20,398 nucleotides of DNA from Massilia sp. (lineage in GTDB: Bacteria > Pseudomonadota > Gammaproteobacteria > Burkholderiales > Burkholderiaceae_D). This document shows positions 7,056 to 16,200 of the stretch, in pieces. The DNA lies in assembly GCA_003484545.1 (NCBI GenBank), contig DNCF01000223.1:300-20697 (forward strand), written 5' to 3'. The position numbers and the translations under genes are program-made. Numbering within the stretch: the first letter of the stretch is position 1; the number at the start of each line of letters is the position of its first letter. A model generated the notes under the pieces. It saw only the letters and a list, made by a program, of their open reading frames with translations. It had not been told where the DNA came from and did no database searches.

Positions 7056-8425
7056 AACGAAACCTCCTCATAATCCCACAACAGCTTCTTCTTTAAATAG
7101 TACCAATGGTACTCGACACTCCGTCTCATCCGCTCAGCTAATAATGCAGAGAGACCACCTTGATTCGACTCTCCACCTATCGCCTCACCCAGCTTCTTAT
7201 CTAGAAGCTCAACACCATAATTGACAGCAACTCCGACCCCTACTGTCATAGCACCGATAGCGATCACAGATAAACTCGCCCCCATGAAAAACATGATGAA
7301 CATAACGATGCAGGCCACAATCGCTACTACTATCGCAGCGCTGAAAATCGCCTTGAGCAGCCCCATCAACAAGGTGGACGCTAGATCGTAACCATCCTTG
7401 GCAATATCATTTTTCCACTCAGCCATTGCTGTCGAACTGCTAAAAATAAAACTGACGAGTGCGTTCCCTTTAAAGGTTCCGGCAACTCCCTTGATTGCTG
7501 CGTTGAACACACTACCGTTTTTACCGACACCACAGAAGATGCTGGTGATCCGATCATGCCCTGAACCAAAGCCGCCTGGGCCAAAGACCGTATTATATTT
7601 ACTGTAGCCGGAAAAATAATATCTTACTTTCCCTCTAACGTAGTGAATGGTAGCTTTCACTAATTTGAAGCCTTGCTTCGTCCTCCCATCAAGACTCGCT
7701 CTCAACCATTCCCAGTTATCCCGTGTGTACGCAGCAGCGCCCGCTAGCTGAGCCAACAACCAGTTACGCGTCGCGATATTAAAGGGATCAAAATCAGAAA
7801 ATCCGGTATCTCCTCCGCCATTTTTGAGCCCATTCCAAATGTCGGTCGGCATACCTTTTAAGTCACCCTCGATAACACATATTACTGTGCAATCTTCCTC
7901 CACTGGCGCCGCGAGCGACTGCGGAGCGTTAAAATTTGATGGGTGCGAGAACTTTGCCTGTTGAGCTGGCCGGCCTTTTTTCGACTCAGGTGACTCGGAC
8001 GGTGGACCAAGTGAGACGATGATAGGATCCGGCTTAACCGTTGGATCGCCATTATATTGCTGAACATCGAGCTTTTGTGGCTCAAATTTCAATACAAGCT
8101 TTCCTGCTGATTTTAGCAATAACTCACCTTTAAAATCTCGAGAAACCCACAGATGCAAACGAATTCCATCATTGAACGAGACACTCGCCTTACCTCTCCC
8201 GGGAATAAGCCTTTTCTCATCTGCGTGGTAGAAATCCGATCCATTGGACTCAACCGTATACTGCCTACCATTGCCCAATCTTATTTCAAAAATAACGTCG
8301 CGATGTTTTCTTAAAACGACTTTTATTTTGTCGGCTGAACGCCAGCACTGAACTTGCTCACCGGGCAGATCGATGCAAACGCTCTGCGATTGATCAGAGG
8401 GCGTTTGCTTTGCAGTCCTCGTCAT
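7052..8425 (-). CDS. putative VgrG-linked T6SS effector with C-terminal hydrophobic hairpin
   Basis: A 457-aa protein I cannot place in a named family. Residues 1-125 look like a soluble, beta-rich region. Residues about 126-175 are a proline/serine/lysine-rich linker. Residues about 180-345 form a globular region with conserved-looking FGPGGFGSGHDR (281-292) and FKGNALVSFIFSSSTAMAEW (318-337). Residues about 352-405 are two adjacent hydrophobic segments in a hairpin, followed by an amphipathic, basic tail ending KKKLLWDYEEVSF. The ATG at 8425 has GAGGAG 7 nt upstream and lies 55 nt after the vgrG stop. A vgrG, effector, membrane-immunity order is typical of T6SS cargo, and the hairpin suggests membrane insertion or pore formation. 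No signal peptide, PAAR repeats or N-terminal MIX motif is seen, and no DUF4123 or Eag-type chaperone gene is adjacent. The base composition is AT-richer than its surroundings. Confidence 0.75.
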   Translation of the reverse strand: MTRTAKQTPSDQSQSVCIDLPGEQVQCWRSADKIKVVLRKHRDVIFEIRLGNGRQYTVESNGSDFYHADEKRLIPGRGKASVSFNDGIRLHLWVSRDFKGELLLKSAGKLVLKFEPQKLDVQQYNGDPTVKPDPIIVSLGPPSESPESKKGRPAQQAKFSHPSNFNAPQSLAAPVEEDCTVICVIEGDLKGMPTDIWNGLKNGGGDTGFSDFDPFNIATRNWLLAQLAGAAAYTRDNWEWLRASLDGRTKQGFKLVKATIHYVRGKVRYYFSGYSKYNTVFGPGGFGSGHDRITSIFCGVGKNGSVFNAAIKGVAGTFKGNALVSFIFSSSTAMAEWKNDIAKDGYDLASTLLMGLLKAIFSAAIVVAIVACIVMFIMFFMGASLSVIAIGAMTVGVGVAVNYGVELLDKKLGEAIGGESNQGGLSALLAERMRRSVEYHWYYLKKKLLWDYEEVSF

Positions 8426-8480
8426 GCGTCATCTCCTCAAGAAAACATTCAGGATGAGCGTGTTGGCGCCAGATGCGGCC

Positions 8481-11402
8481 TTACCTGCGTCGTGGCTGCC
8501 TTGCTCCAAACGGCCCTAATGGAACGTTCTTTAAAACTGCCTTTCCGTCACCATCCAGAACAGCCGACTTTTCTAGTCCACCTGAAAATTTCAGTGAAAT
8601 TGGTTCTTCACGAAGAACGTTACCAGTCGCGTCGACATATTGAATTTCCAAGTCTCGTTTTAGATTTAATTCGGAAACTTTCATCGCGATCTGAGCACTT
8701 GAAATGCTTACGGGTCCAGCCAGCTCTTTCTTGGTGGCCTTGAAGTCCACCTTGCCCGGCGCATGCACCTCGATATTTCCCCCTTCGAGCTTGATATACG
8801 CCCCCTGCGCCGTCAGCAGCACATGCTTCTTCGGCGCGCTGATCGAGACCGTCTTGGTGACGCTTGCCACCGTCACGGTCTTGTCGGCGACGAACGAGGT
8901 CAAGCCGGACTGGCTCTGGCTGCTCCACTTCCCGCTGGCCGCATGCAGCTTGAGCCCCACCTCCTGGTTCGGCTTCGCCTTGTTCCCTGCCTTTCCGTAG
9001 CTGAACAAGCTGATGCCGCGCGCGACTGTCGTGAACGCATTCGCCTGCGCCACGACGCCGATATCCTGCCCGGCGCTCACGCTGCCCGTCGTCCCGGCCG
9101 CCAGTACAGCGCTTGCCGGCGTCGCCGCAACGATCCCGGCGGGGCTCGCCAACTGCAAATGCGGCTCGCGGTAGGCGTCAACCTTCCCCTGTCCGTCCGC
9201 GCCGGCGACCACCGAGGAAACGACTTCCAGGCTGTGCCCCATCTCCTTGATGGCCGCCAGCTCGGCTGGCTCCTGCTCGTCCTTCAACTTCGCGTTGTGC
9301 TTCTGCGCCTGCGCCGCCAACCCGATCTGCAGCTGATTGCTCTCCTCGATCTGCCCCTGCGCCTCGCGCGAATCGAGCTGGCTGCCGCCGGCGCCGCGAC
9401 GCGCATCCGACGACAGCAGCATGCCCTTCCCGGCCCGCACCGCTGCGCTGTGCGCCGTCTTCAGCTCGGCGCCGAAGCCGGCGGGGCCCAGGCGCGCGTT
9501 GTCGCTCTGGTGCCGCAGATGTCCCAGGTTCAGTTCGGCCGAACCGTCGTGCGCCCTGCCGTGGCGCTGCAGGACCAGGCGGGGCTGGCCCGCGCTGTCG
9601 TCGAACACCAGCTGGTTGTAGGCGCCGGCGCCGCCCTGGCTGTCGCGCATGGCCTGGCTCTTGAAACCCGAGAGCACCGCCGGATGCGCGTGTCCAGCCG
9701 CCTCACCCGGGAACCACGGCGGCGCATTGCCCGTGGCCGCACCGGCGCCATAGGTGGCCTGGTTGTGCTGCGCATCCTGCTGTCCGCGTCCGTTGTACAG
9801 GCAGCCGATCACCACCGGCCGGTCGATGTCGCCATCGAGGAAATCGACCAGCACTTCCTGGCCGACGCGCGGCACCATGTTGCTGCCCCAGTTCGCGCCG
9901 GCGACTGGCGTCGCGACGCGGACCCAAGTGCCCGCCGTGTCGTTGCCGGGCGCGCTGGTGTGTCCTTCCGGACGCGGATGGTCCATGCGGCTGTGGCTGT
10001 TTGAACCGCGCTGCCAGTGGAACTGGACCTTGATGCGGTGGTCGCGGTCGGTGTGGATGACGGCGTCGGCCGGCCCGACCACGATCGCGCTCTGCTGGCC
10101 ATGCACGGTCGGGCGCGGATGCAGCAGCTGGCCGTGCGCATCCAGGCCGCTGCTGCGGTAAGGAAGGTTAGCGGGCAAGGCATCGATCCGATTGCGGTAG
10201 AGCGGGCGTTCGCCAGTCCCCTCTCCGACCGCATGCATGCCGGGCTCGGCGTCGATGGCTGCCGCGACCGCGCCCTTGCCCAAGGCGCGATGCACCCTGC
10301 CCAGCACCTCGGCAGTCAGGTTGTTGTGCATGAGGTGAACCACGCGCACGATCGCGAAGCTGCGCTCGGCGTCCGTGCGCGCCCCGTCGAAGCGCGCATG
10401 GCCGTGCAGGGAAAACGTCGTACCGGGTGCGAAGCTGCGGACGGTGCCGGCGGCAACGTGCACCTGGCGCGTCGTTTCCAGCGCTTCGATCTGGCGGGTA
10501 GCGATGCGCTCGCCTTGCTCGCGGTCCGGCCAGGCGTAGACGCCGGGCGCATCGCGGCTGACCAGGTGTGCCGGATGCTCGCCGACGCCGGCGGCCGCGA
10601 CCTGGCGCTGGCGCAGCGTGCGGTAGTCCCAGCTGCCCATCTCGACCGCATTGGTGCGCAGGCGCGATTCGGTGCGCCAGCGGTCGATGCTGTCGGCGCG
10701 CATGACGGCGCCCGGCCGGGTGAACTGCACCGCAGGCTGGGCGTTCGGCCTGATGGCGCCATTGTGGTCGGCGATGACCATGGTGTGGCTGCCGAGCGCT
10801 GGATGGTCCGGGTCGCCAGCGTGCTCGAAGAAGTAGAACAATCCCTCCTCGTGCATCAGCCGCTCGGCGAAGGCCAGGTCGCTTTCCTGGTATTGCGTGC
10901 ACAGGCTGCGTTTCGGATACCTGCCGCGATCGGCGATCTCGTAGCGCCATGCGGGCGCCAACCTGCTCCGGCCCTGGTAGCCGGCGAAGACCGCGTCGAG
11001 AATGTCGAAGACCGTCATGTCCTGGAACACGCGGCTGTCCCGGCCGTATCGGAGGAAGGCGCTCCAGGGCTGGAGGGTCAGGTGATAGCGGGCGAAGCCG
11101 CCGTTGGCGCCGCTCATCCGCACGGTCGTGACGTGGCCGTGGAAGGGGCGCGGCGCATCGCGGCGCGTGGCGGTCAGCAGTTGCAGCAGGGCCGGCTGGC
11201 CGACCAGGGTTTTCAATGCGAGATGCGCGTCCTCGCACAGGGCGTCGATCCGGAAGACGTAGCCCTGGCTGACCGCTTCCTCGCCGCGCACGCATTCGGC
11301 CAGCAGGTGTTCGCCCAGCGGCGTCGTCAGCCTGAGCAGGCGCGTGTCGTGCGTGTAGCGGCTCAGCGTTGCGGGAAGACCAGCGGGGGCGTGCTGCGGC
11401 AT
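8481..11402 (-). CDS. vgrG: type VI secretion tip protein VgrG with DUF2345 and TTR-like tail
   Basis: A 973-aa evolved-type VgrG, the trimeric spike at the tip of the T6SS tube. Residues about 20-370 are the gp27-like base (VFRIDALCEDA, HEEGLFYFFEH). Residues about 430-540 are the gp5 OB-fold with RIKVQFHWQRG (456-466), WVRVATPVAG and the hallmark VPRVGQEVLVDFLDGDIDRP (510-529). Residues about 590-900 cover the beta-helix/DUF2345 region (YNQLVFDDSAGQPRLVLQRHG, then repeated ValThr/LysVal strands). Residues about 915-965 form a small transthyretin-like extension (LEIQYVDATGNVL ... AVLDGDGKAVLKNVP), known in other VgrGs as a cargo adaptor. The start at 11402 has GGAG 8 nt upstream; an earlier ATG at 11459 adds 19 non-conserved residues. 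No other T6SS structural genes are present, so this is an orphan vgrG island. The last ~75 codons are AT-richer than the rest. Confidence 0.95.
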   Translation of the reverse strand: MPQHAPAGLPATLSRYTHDTRLLRLTTPLGEHLLAECVRGEEAVSQGYVFRIDALCEDAHLALKTLVGQPALLQLLTATRRDAPRPFHGHVTTVRMSGANGGFARYHLTLQPWSAFLRYGRDSRVFQDMTVFDILDAVFAGYQGRSRLAPAWRYEIADRGRYPKRSLCTQYQESDLAFAERLMHEEGLFYFFEHAGDPDHPALGSHTMVIADHNGAIRPNAQPAVQFTRPGAVMRADSIDRWRTESRLRTNAVEMGSWDYRTLRQRQVAAAGVGEHPAHLVSRDAPGVYAWPDREQGERIATRQIEALETTRQVHVAAGTVRSFAPGTTFSLHGHARFDGARTDAERSFAIVRVVHLMHNNLTAEVLGRVHRALGKGAVAAAIDAEPGMHAVGEGTGERPLYRNRIDALPANLPYRSSGLDAHGQLLHPRPTVHGQQSAIVVGPADAVIHTDRDHRIKVQFHWQRGSNSHSRMDHPRPEGHTSAPGNDTAGTWVRVATPVAGANWGSNMVPRVGQEVLVDFLDGDIDRPVVIGCLYNGRGQQDAQHNQATYGAGAATGNAPPWFPGEAAGHAHPAVLSGFKSQAMRDSQGGAGAYNQLVFDDSAGQPRLVLQRHGRAHDGSAELNLGHLRHQSDNARLGPAGFGAELKTAHSAAVRAGKGMLLSSDARRGAGGSQLDSREAQGQIEESNQLQIGLAAQAQKHNAKLKDEQEPAELAAIKEMGHSLEVVSSVVAGADGQGKVDAYREPHLQLASPAGIVAATPASAVLAAGTTGSVSAGQDIGVVAQANAFTTVARGISLFSYGKAGNKAKPNQEVGLKLHAASGKWSSQSQSGLTSFVADKTVTVASVTKTVSISAPKKHVLLTAQGAYIKLEGGNIEVHAPGKVDFKATKKELAGPVSISSAQIAMKVSELNLKRDLEIQYVDATGNVLREEPISLKFSGGLEKSAVLDGDGKAVLKNVPLGPFGARQPRRR

Positions 11403-11572
11403 TGTCGATCTCCAGTGAATGCGGGACGCATGAGGCGGCGTCGCCGTGCGCAAGGGCAAGGCGAACCCAGCGATTACACTGCGAGATCGGCGGCCCGTTT
11501 TTGCGGCGGATCAGGTCAATTGCTGCCGCAACATACTGCTTCAGAGAAATCCGAATGCAACAGGTAGGTTTT

Positions 11573-11712
11573 GTAGGGTGGGTTCTTGAACCCACGCGGT
11601 GGTACCCATGCACACCGCCAGGTCGTCCGGAGATCGTAGGCGCATGCAGCCTGTTCGCAGCTGCCGCGATTGATCAAGCGCCGAACCGCGTGGGTTCAAG
11701 AACCCACCCTAC
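11573..11712. repeat. REP-like inverted pair, copy B
   Basis: Two units at 11573-11599 (plus) and 11686-11712 (minus) are perfect reverse complements of one another over 27 bp. Both have the GTAGGGTGGG ... CCCACGCGG frame and the inner stem GGGTTC/GAACCC. Beyond the left unit the spacer also matches copy A imperfectly (a CATGCA-ACCG stretch in both), so a longer unit is mobile or copied. It sits between the terminator of the deo operon and vgrG. Confidence 0.87.
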
Positions 11713-11752
11713 GAGAACCCATGCCCGGTCGTTGGCAACTCACGCGCCGTAC

Positions 11753-11787
11753 AAAAAAGCGCTGCTCCGCTTTCGCGGGCAGCGCTT
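11753..11787 (-). terminator. Rho-independent terminator of the deo operon
   Basis: Read on the minus strand, AAGCGCTGC (complement of 79-87 in the 117xx block) pairs with GCAGCGCTT. An inner CCGC-GAAA-GCGG closes with a GAAA tetraloop and a single-base bulge, and T6 follows at once (complement of 11753-11758). It lies about 60 nt after the cdd stop codon and should end the nucleoside operon transcript. Confidence 0.9.
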
Positions 11788-11846
11788 GTCGCATCGACGG
11801 CACCGTGCCGAAGCACATGCGCCAGCCGGACGCTTTTTTGCTCAGA

Positions 11847-12251
11847 TCACTTGTTCAGGTCCCATCCACCAAAGGCGTTCGGCAACTGGTCGGCCGCCGT
11901 GGTCTCGTGGATGTCGCCCTTCAGGTTGGTCAGCACGACCGGCAGCGCGTTGCCGCCCAGCTCGAGGATCACCTGGCGGCAGGCGCCACAAGGAGCGATC
12001 GGGCCGTCGGTCTGGCCGATCACCGCCAGCGCGGCGAAGTCGCCGGGCTTGTAGCCGTGGGCGATCGCCGAGAAGAAGGCGGTGCGTTCGGCGCAGTTGC
12101 ACAGGCCGTAGGACGCGTTTTCGATGTTACAGCCGCGGAAGATGCGGCCGTCCTTGCATTCCAGGGCGGCGCCGACCTGGAACTTCGAGTAAGGCGTGTA
12201 GGCCAGTTCGCGCGCGGCGCGGGCTTCGTCGATGAGTTTCGCGTACTTCAT
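11847..12251 (-). CDS. cdd: cytidine deaminase
   Basis: A 134-aa zinc-dependent deaminase of the small homotetrameric class. It converts cytidine and deoxycytidine to uridine and deoxyuridine, which feed the phosphorylases of this operon. Visible motifs are the substrate-binding FQVGAAL (24-30) and GCNIENASYG (40-49), the zinc/catalytic CAE (Cys53, Glu55) and PCGAC (Cys88, Cys91), giving three zinc cysteines and the proton-shuttling glutamate. Length is normal. It starts 9 nt after the deoA stop, with an AAGG ribosome site at the deoA stop codon, so it is the last gene of the operon. It is followed by the intrinsic terminator. Confidence 0.97.
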   Translation of the reverse strand: MKYAKLIDEARAARELAYTPYSKFQVGAALECKDGRIFRGCNIENASYGLCNCAERTAFFSAIAHGYKPGDFAALAVIGQTDGPIAPCGACRQVILELGGNALPVVLTNLKGDIHETTAADQLPNAFGGWDLNK

Positions 12252-12260
12252 GGAGGGACC

Positions 12261-13586
<1,326 letters not shown>

Positions 13587-13655
13587 GGGATGCTCGCCTC
13601 TCTGATTCAAATAATTCAAATGGACGCAACCGTATTGGCTGCGTCGAAAAACGAC

Positions 13656-13767
13656 GTAGGGTGGGCAGCTTCGCTGCCCACGCGGTGATCGGTATCGGCT
13701 CCGAATTCGTGTCCGAACCGGCAAACGTCAACTATCGCCGCGTGGGCGGGGAACCCGCCCACCCTAC
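13656..13767. repeat. REP-like inverted pair, copy C
   Basis: Two 30-bp units at 13656-13685 (plus) and 13738-13767 (minus) have the same GTAGGGTGGGC ... GCCCACGCGG ends as copies A and B. The hairpins are longer and differ from each other (GGGCAGC-TTC-GCTGCCC and GGGCGGG-TTC-CCCGCCC, both read in unit orientation). The pair occupies the only large gap inside the deo operon, between the aldehyde dehydrogenase and deoA. It could stabilise the upstream part of the message or change relative expression across the junction; that is inference. Confidence 0.85.
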
Positions 13768-13803
13768 CCGTCACATTCACACGCAACGGTCATTCATACC
13801 GAT

Positions 13804-16182
13804 TCAAACGCCGTATGGAATCCAGACGTTTTTCACCTGGCTCGCGTGCTGCAGCACGCTACGACCGCAGGCCTGCTTGGCATCGAACCAGTCGCGGCCC
13901 TTGCCGCCGCCGACCCAGGTGCGCTTCAGCGTCTCGCTAGACAGCCGCTCGACTTCCGCGCAGCCTTCAAGCGAGCCGTCGTGACGCCACACCGCGTCCA
14001 CGTCGCCGTGGGTCGCCAGGGTGCGCGCCAGCTCGTCGGCGGAACCCGTGACGATGTTCAGTGCACCGCCCGGCAGGTCCGAGGTGTCCAGCACCTGGTA
14101 CAGGTCGGTGGCGGACAGCGGGTAGGCTTCCGACGGCACGGCCACCACGCGGTTGCCCAGCGCCAGCGCCGGCGCGACCAGCGAGATGAAGCCCAGCAGC
14201 GGGTTCTCGTTCGGGCAGATCACGCCGATCACGCCGACCGGCTCGTTCAGCGCGACCGTGATGCCGTGCATCGGCGGCTGGTGGGCCAGGCCGTCGTACT
14301 TGTCGGCCCAGGCTGCCCAGTAGAACAGGCGCTCGATCGAGGCCTGCACTTCACGGGCGGCGTCCTTCGCACCGGTCTGCGCGGCGATGCGCTGGGCGAA
14401 TTCGTCGGCGCGGATCGCCAGGTTCTCGGCGATGTAGTACAGCACCTGGGCGCGGTTGTGCGCGGTGGCCTTGGCCCAGCCGGACGCCTTGTGCGCCGCT
14501 TCCACGGCATTGCGGATGTCCTTGCGGCTGCCTTCGCCCACGTCGGCCAGGAAAGCGCCGTTGGCGCCATGGATCGCACGGCTGTAGGCGCCGTCGGGGC
14601 GGGCCTGCTTGCCGCCGATGTAGAGCTTGGCGGTGCGGTCGATCGCGAACGGGCTGTCACCCTCTGCTGCCTTGACCTTGCCCTTTTCGGCGATCACCGG
14701 TGCGGCCGGGCGCGCGTCTTCGCTGCGGTGGGTCAGGTATTCGTACATGCCTTCCTTGCCGCCCTCGCGGCCGAAGCCCGATTCGCGGTAGCCGCCGAAG
14801 CCGCAGGCCGCGTCGAACTGGTTGGCGGTGTTGATCCAGACCACGCCGGCCTTGATCTGCGGCGCCACGTCCAGCGCCAGCGAGATCGATTCCGACCACA
14901 CGCAGGCGGCCAGGCCATACACGGTGTTGTTGGCCAGCTGGACCGCTTCGCCCGGGGTGCGGAAGCTCATCGCGACCAGCACCGGTCCGAAGATCTCGGT
15001 CTGGGCGACCGAGGCCGAGGTCGAGGCGCCGGTGATCAGGGTCGGCAGGTACCAGGAGCCGGCTTGCGGTGCTTCGCAGGCCGGCTGCCAGATCTCGCAG
15101 CCCTCGGCGCGGGCCGCTTCCACCAGGCCGTGGATGCGCTGCTGCTGCACCGGGTCGACCAGCGCGCCGATGTCGTTCGATTTATCGAGCGGCGAGCCGA
15201 CGCGCAGGTTCTGCATGCGCGCCTTGACCTTGGCAATGAAGCGGTCGTAGACCGATTCCTGCACCAGCAGGCGCGAGCCCGCGCAGCAGACTTGCCCCTG
15301 GTTGAACCAGATCGAGTCGACCAGGCCTTCGACGGCGGCGTCCAGGTCCGCGTCGTCGAACACGATGAAGGGCGACTTGCCGCCCAGTTCCAGCGACAGC
15401 TTCTTGCCGCTGCCGGCGGTCGCCTTGCGAATGATGCGGCCGACTTCGGTCGAGCCGGTGAAGGCCAGCTTGTCGATGCCCGGATGGTTGACGATGGCTT
15501 CGCCGACGCGGCCGTCGCCGGTGACGATGTTGACCACGCCTGCCGGCACGCCGGCCTGCTGGCAGATCTCGGCGAACAGCAGCGCGGTGAGCGAGGTGTA
15601 CTCGGCCGGCTTGAAGACGACAGTGTTACCGGCGGCCAGGGCCGGGGCGATTTTCCACGCCAGCATCAAGAGCGGGAAGTTCCACGGCACGATCTGGCCG
15701 ACCACGCCGACGGCGCGGTAGTCGGCGAATTCCTCGGCCTGCAGCGCGGCCCAGCCAGCGTGGTGGTAGAAGTGGCGTGCGGCCAGCGGCAGGTCGGCAT
15801 CGCGCGTTTCGCGGATGGTCTTGCCGTTGTCCAGGGTCTCCAGTACCGCGAACAGGCGTGCGTGCTTTTGCAGCAGGCGCGCCAGCGCGTACATGACTTT
15901 TGCACGGCCATGGCCGCCGAGGGCGACCCAGCCCGGCTGGGCGCGGCGTGCGGCTTCCACGGCGCGATTGACGTCGTCCGAAGTCGCCTGGGTGACCTGC
16001 GCCAGCTCCGAGCCGTCGGCCGGGTTGTTCGAGACGAAGGTGTCGCTCGCTTCGGTCCAGGCGTTGTCGATGAAGAGGCCGAAACGGCGTCCATGCTGGT
16101 CCAGCCACGCCTGCGCTTCTTTGGTGGTTTCAGGAGCGGGGCCGTAATCCATAGTTTGCAGAATCTCTTTAATTGTTGGCAT
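13804..16182 (-). CDS. ALDH16-type double-domain aldehyde dehydrogenase
   Basis: A 792-aa protein with two tandem aldehyde dehydrogenase domains, the layout of the ALDH16 family. The first domain (about 35-485) is complete: PWNFP (Asn168), KPAE (Lys191), LELGGKSP (Glu265), GQVCC (catalytic Cys299) and EIFGP (Glu396). The second (about 518-792) keeps the fold (VGVIGVICPNENPLLGFISL) but has no GQxC loop or LELGG motif, so it is probably structural. The gene lies 18 nt after deoC. Its likely job is NAD-dependent oxidation of acetaldehyde released by DeoC to acetate; that substrate is inference from gene order. Start ATG at 16182 has GGA upstream. Nothing looks broken: bacterial ALDH16 proteins have this length, and the domain junction is in frame. 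Confidence 0.95.
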   Translation of the reverse strand: MPTIKEILQTMDYGPAPETTKEAQAWLDQHGRRFGLFIDNAWTEASDTFVSNNPADGSELAQVTQATSDDVNRAVEAARRAQPGWVALGGHGRAKVMYALARLLQKHARLFAVLETLDNGKTIRETRDADLPLAARHFYHHAGWAALQAEEFADYRAVGVVGQIVPWNFPLLMLAWKIAPALAAGNTVVFKPAEYTSLTALLFAEICQQAGVPAGVVNIVTGDGRVGEAIVNHPGIDKLAFTGSTEVGRIIRKATAGSGKKLSLELGGKSPFIVFDDADLDAAVEGLVDSIWFNQGQVCCAGSRLLVQESVYDRFIAKVKARMQNLRVGSPLDKSNDIGALVDPVQQQRIHGLVEAARAEGCEIWQPACEAPQAGSWYLPTLITGASTSASVAQTEIFGPVLVAMSFRTPGEAVQLANNTVYGLAACVWSESISLALDVAPQIKAGVVWINTANQFDAACGFGGYRESGFGREGGKEGMYEYLTHRSEDARPAAPVIAEKGKVKAAEGDSPFAIDRTAKLYIGGKQARPDGAYSRAIHGANGAFLADVGEGSRKDIRNAVEAAHKASGWAKATAHNRAQVLYYIAENLAIRADEFAQRIAAQTGAKDAAREVQASIERLFYWAAWADKYDGLAHQPPMHGITVALNEPVGVIGVICPNENPLLGFISLVAPALALGNRVVAVPSEAYPLSATDLYQVLDTSDLPGGALNIVTGSADELARTLATHGDVDAVWRHDGSLEGCAEVERLSSETLKRTWVGGGKGRDWFDAKQACGRSVLQHASQVKNVWIPYGV

Positions 16183-16200
16183 GACGAATCCGTTCGGTGT

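Larger units (their letters stand above)
11403..11846. other. intergenic region between vgrG and the deo operon end
   Basis: This 444-bp gap holds the upstream region of vgrG (minus strand, 11403 to about 11570), REP-like pair B (11573-11712) and the deo operon terminator (11753-11787). For vgrG the best -10-like hexamer is TGTAAT on the minus strand near 11472, without a convincing -35, so I do not call a promoter. No gene is visible. Confidence 0.6.

Noticed and set aside
6261..11402. A complete T6SS gene cluster
   Set aside because: No Tss sheath, tube, baseplate or membrane-complex genes are visible; only vgrG and its cargo are present, so this is an orphan island.
11403..11459. Longer vgrG start at 11459
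   Set aside because: The ATG at 11402 has a good GGAG ribosome site, and the extra 19 residues do not resemble VgrG N-termini.
10017..11567. A 516-codon plus-strand open frame
   Set aside because: It is antisense to the well-conserved gp27-like and OB-fold parts of vgrG and has no recognisable motif.
13587..13724. Longer deoA frame starting at 13724
   Set aside because: It would translate through a REP-like hairpin; MFLPQEIV at 13586 is the standard DeoA N-terminus.
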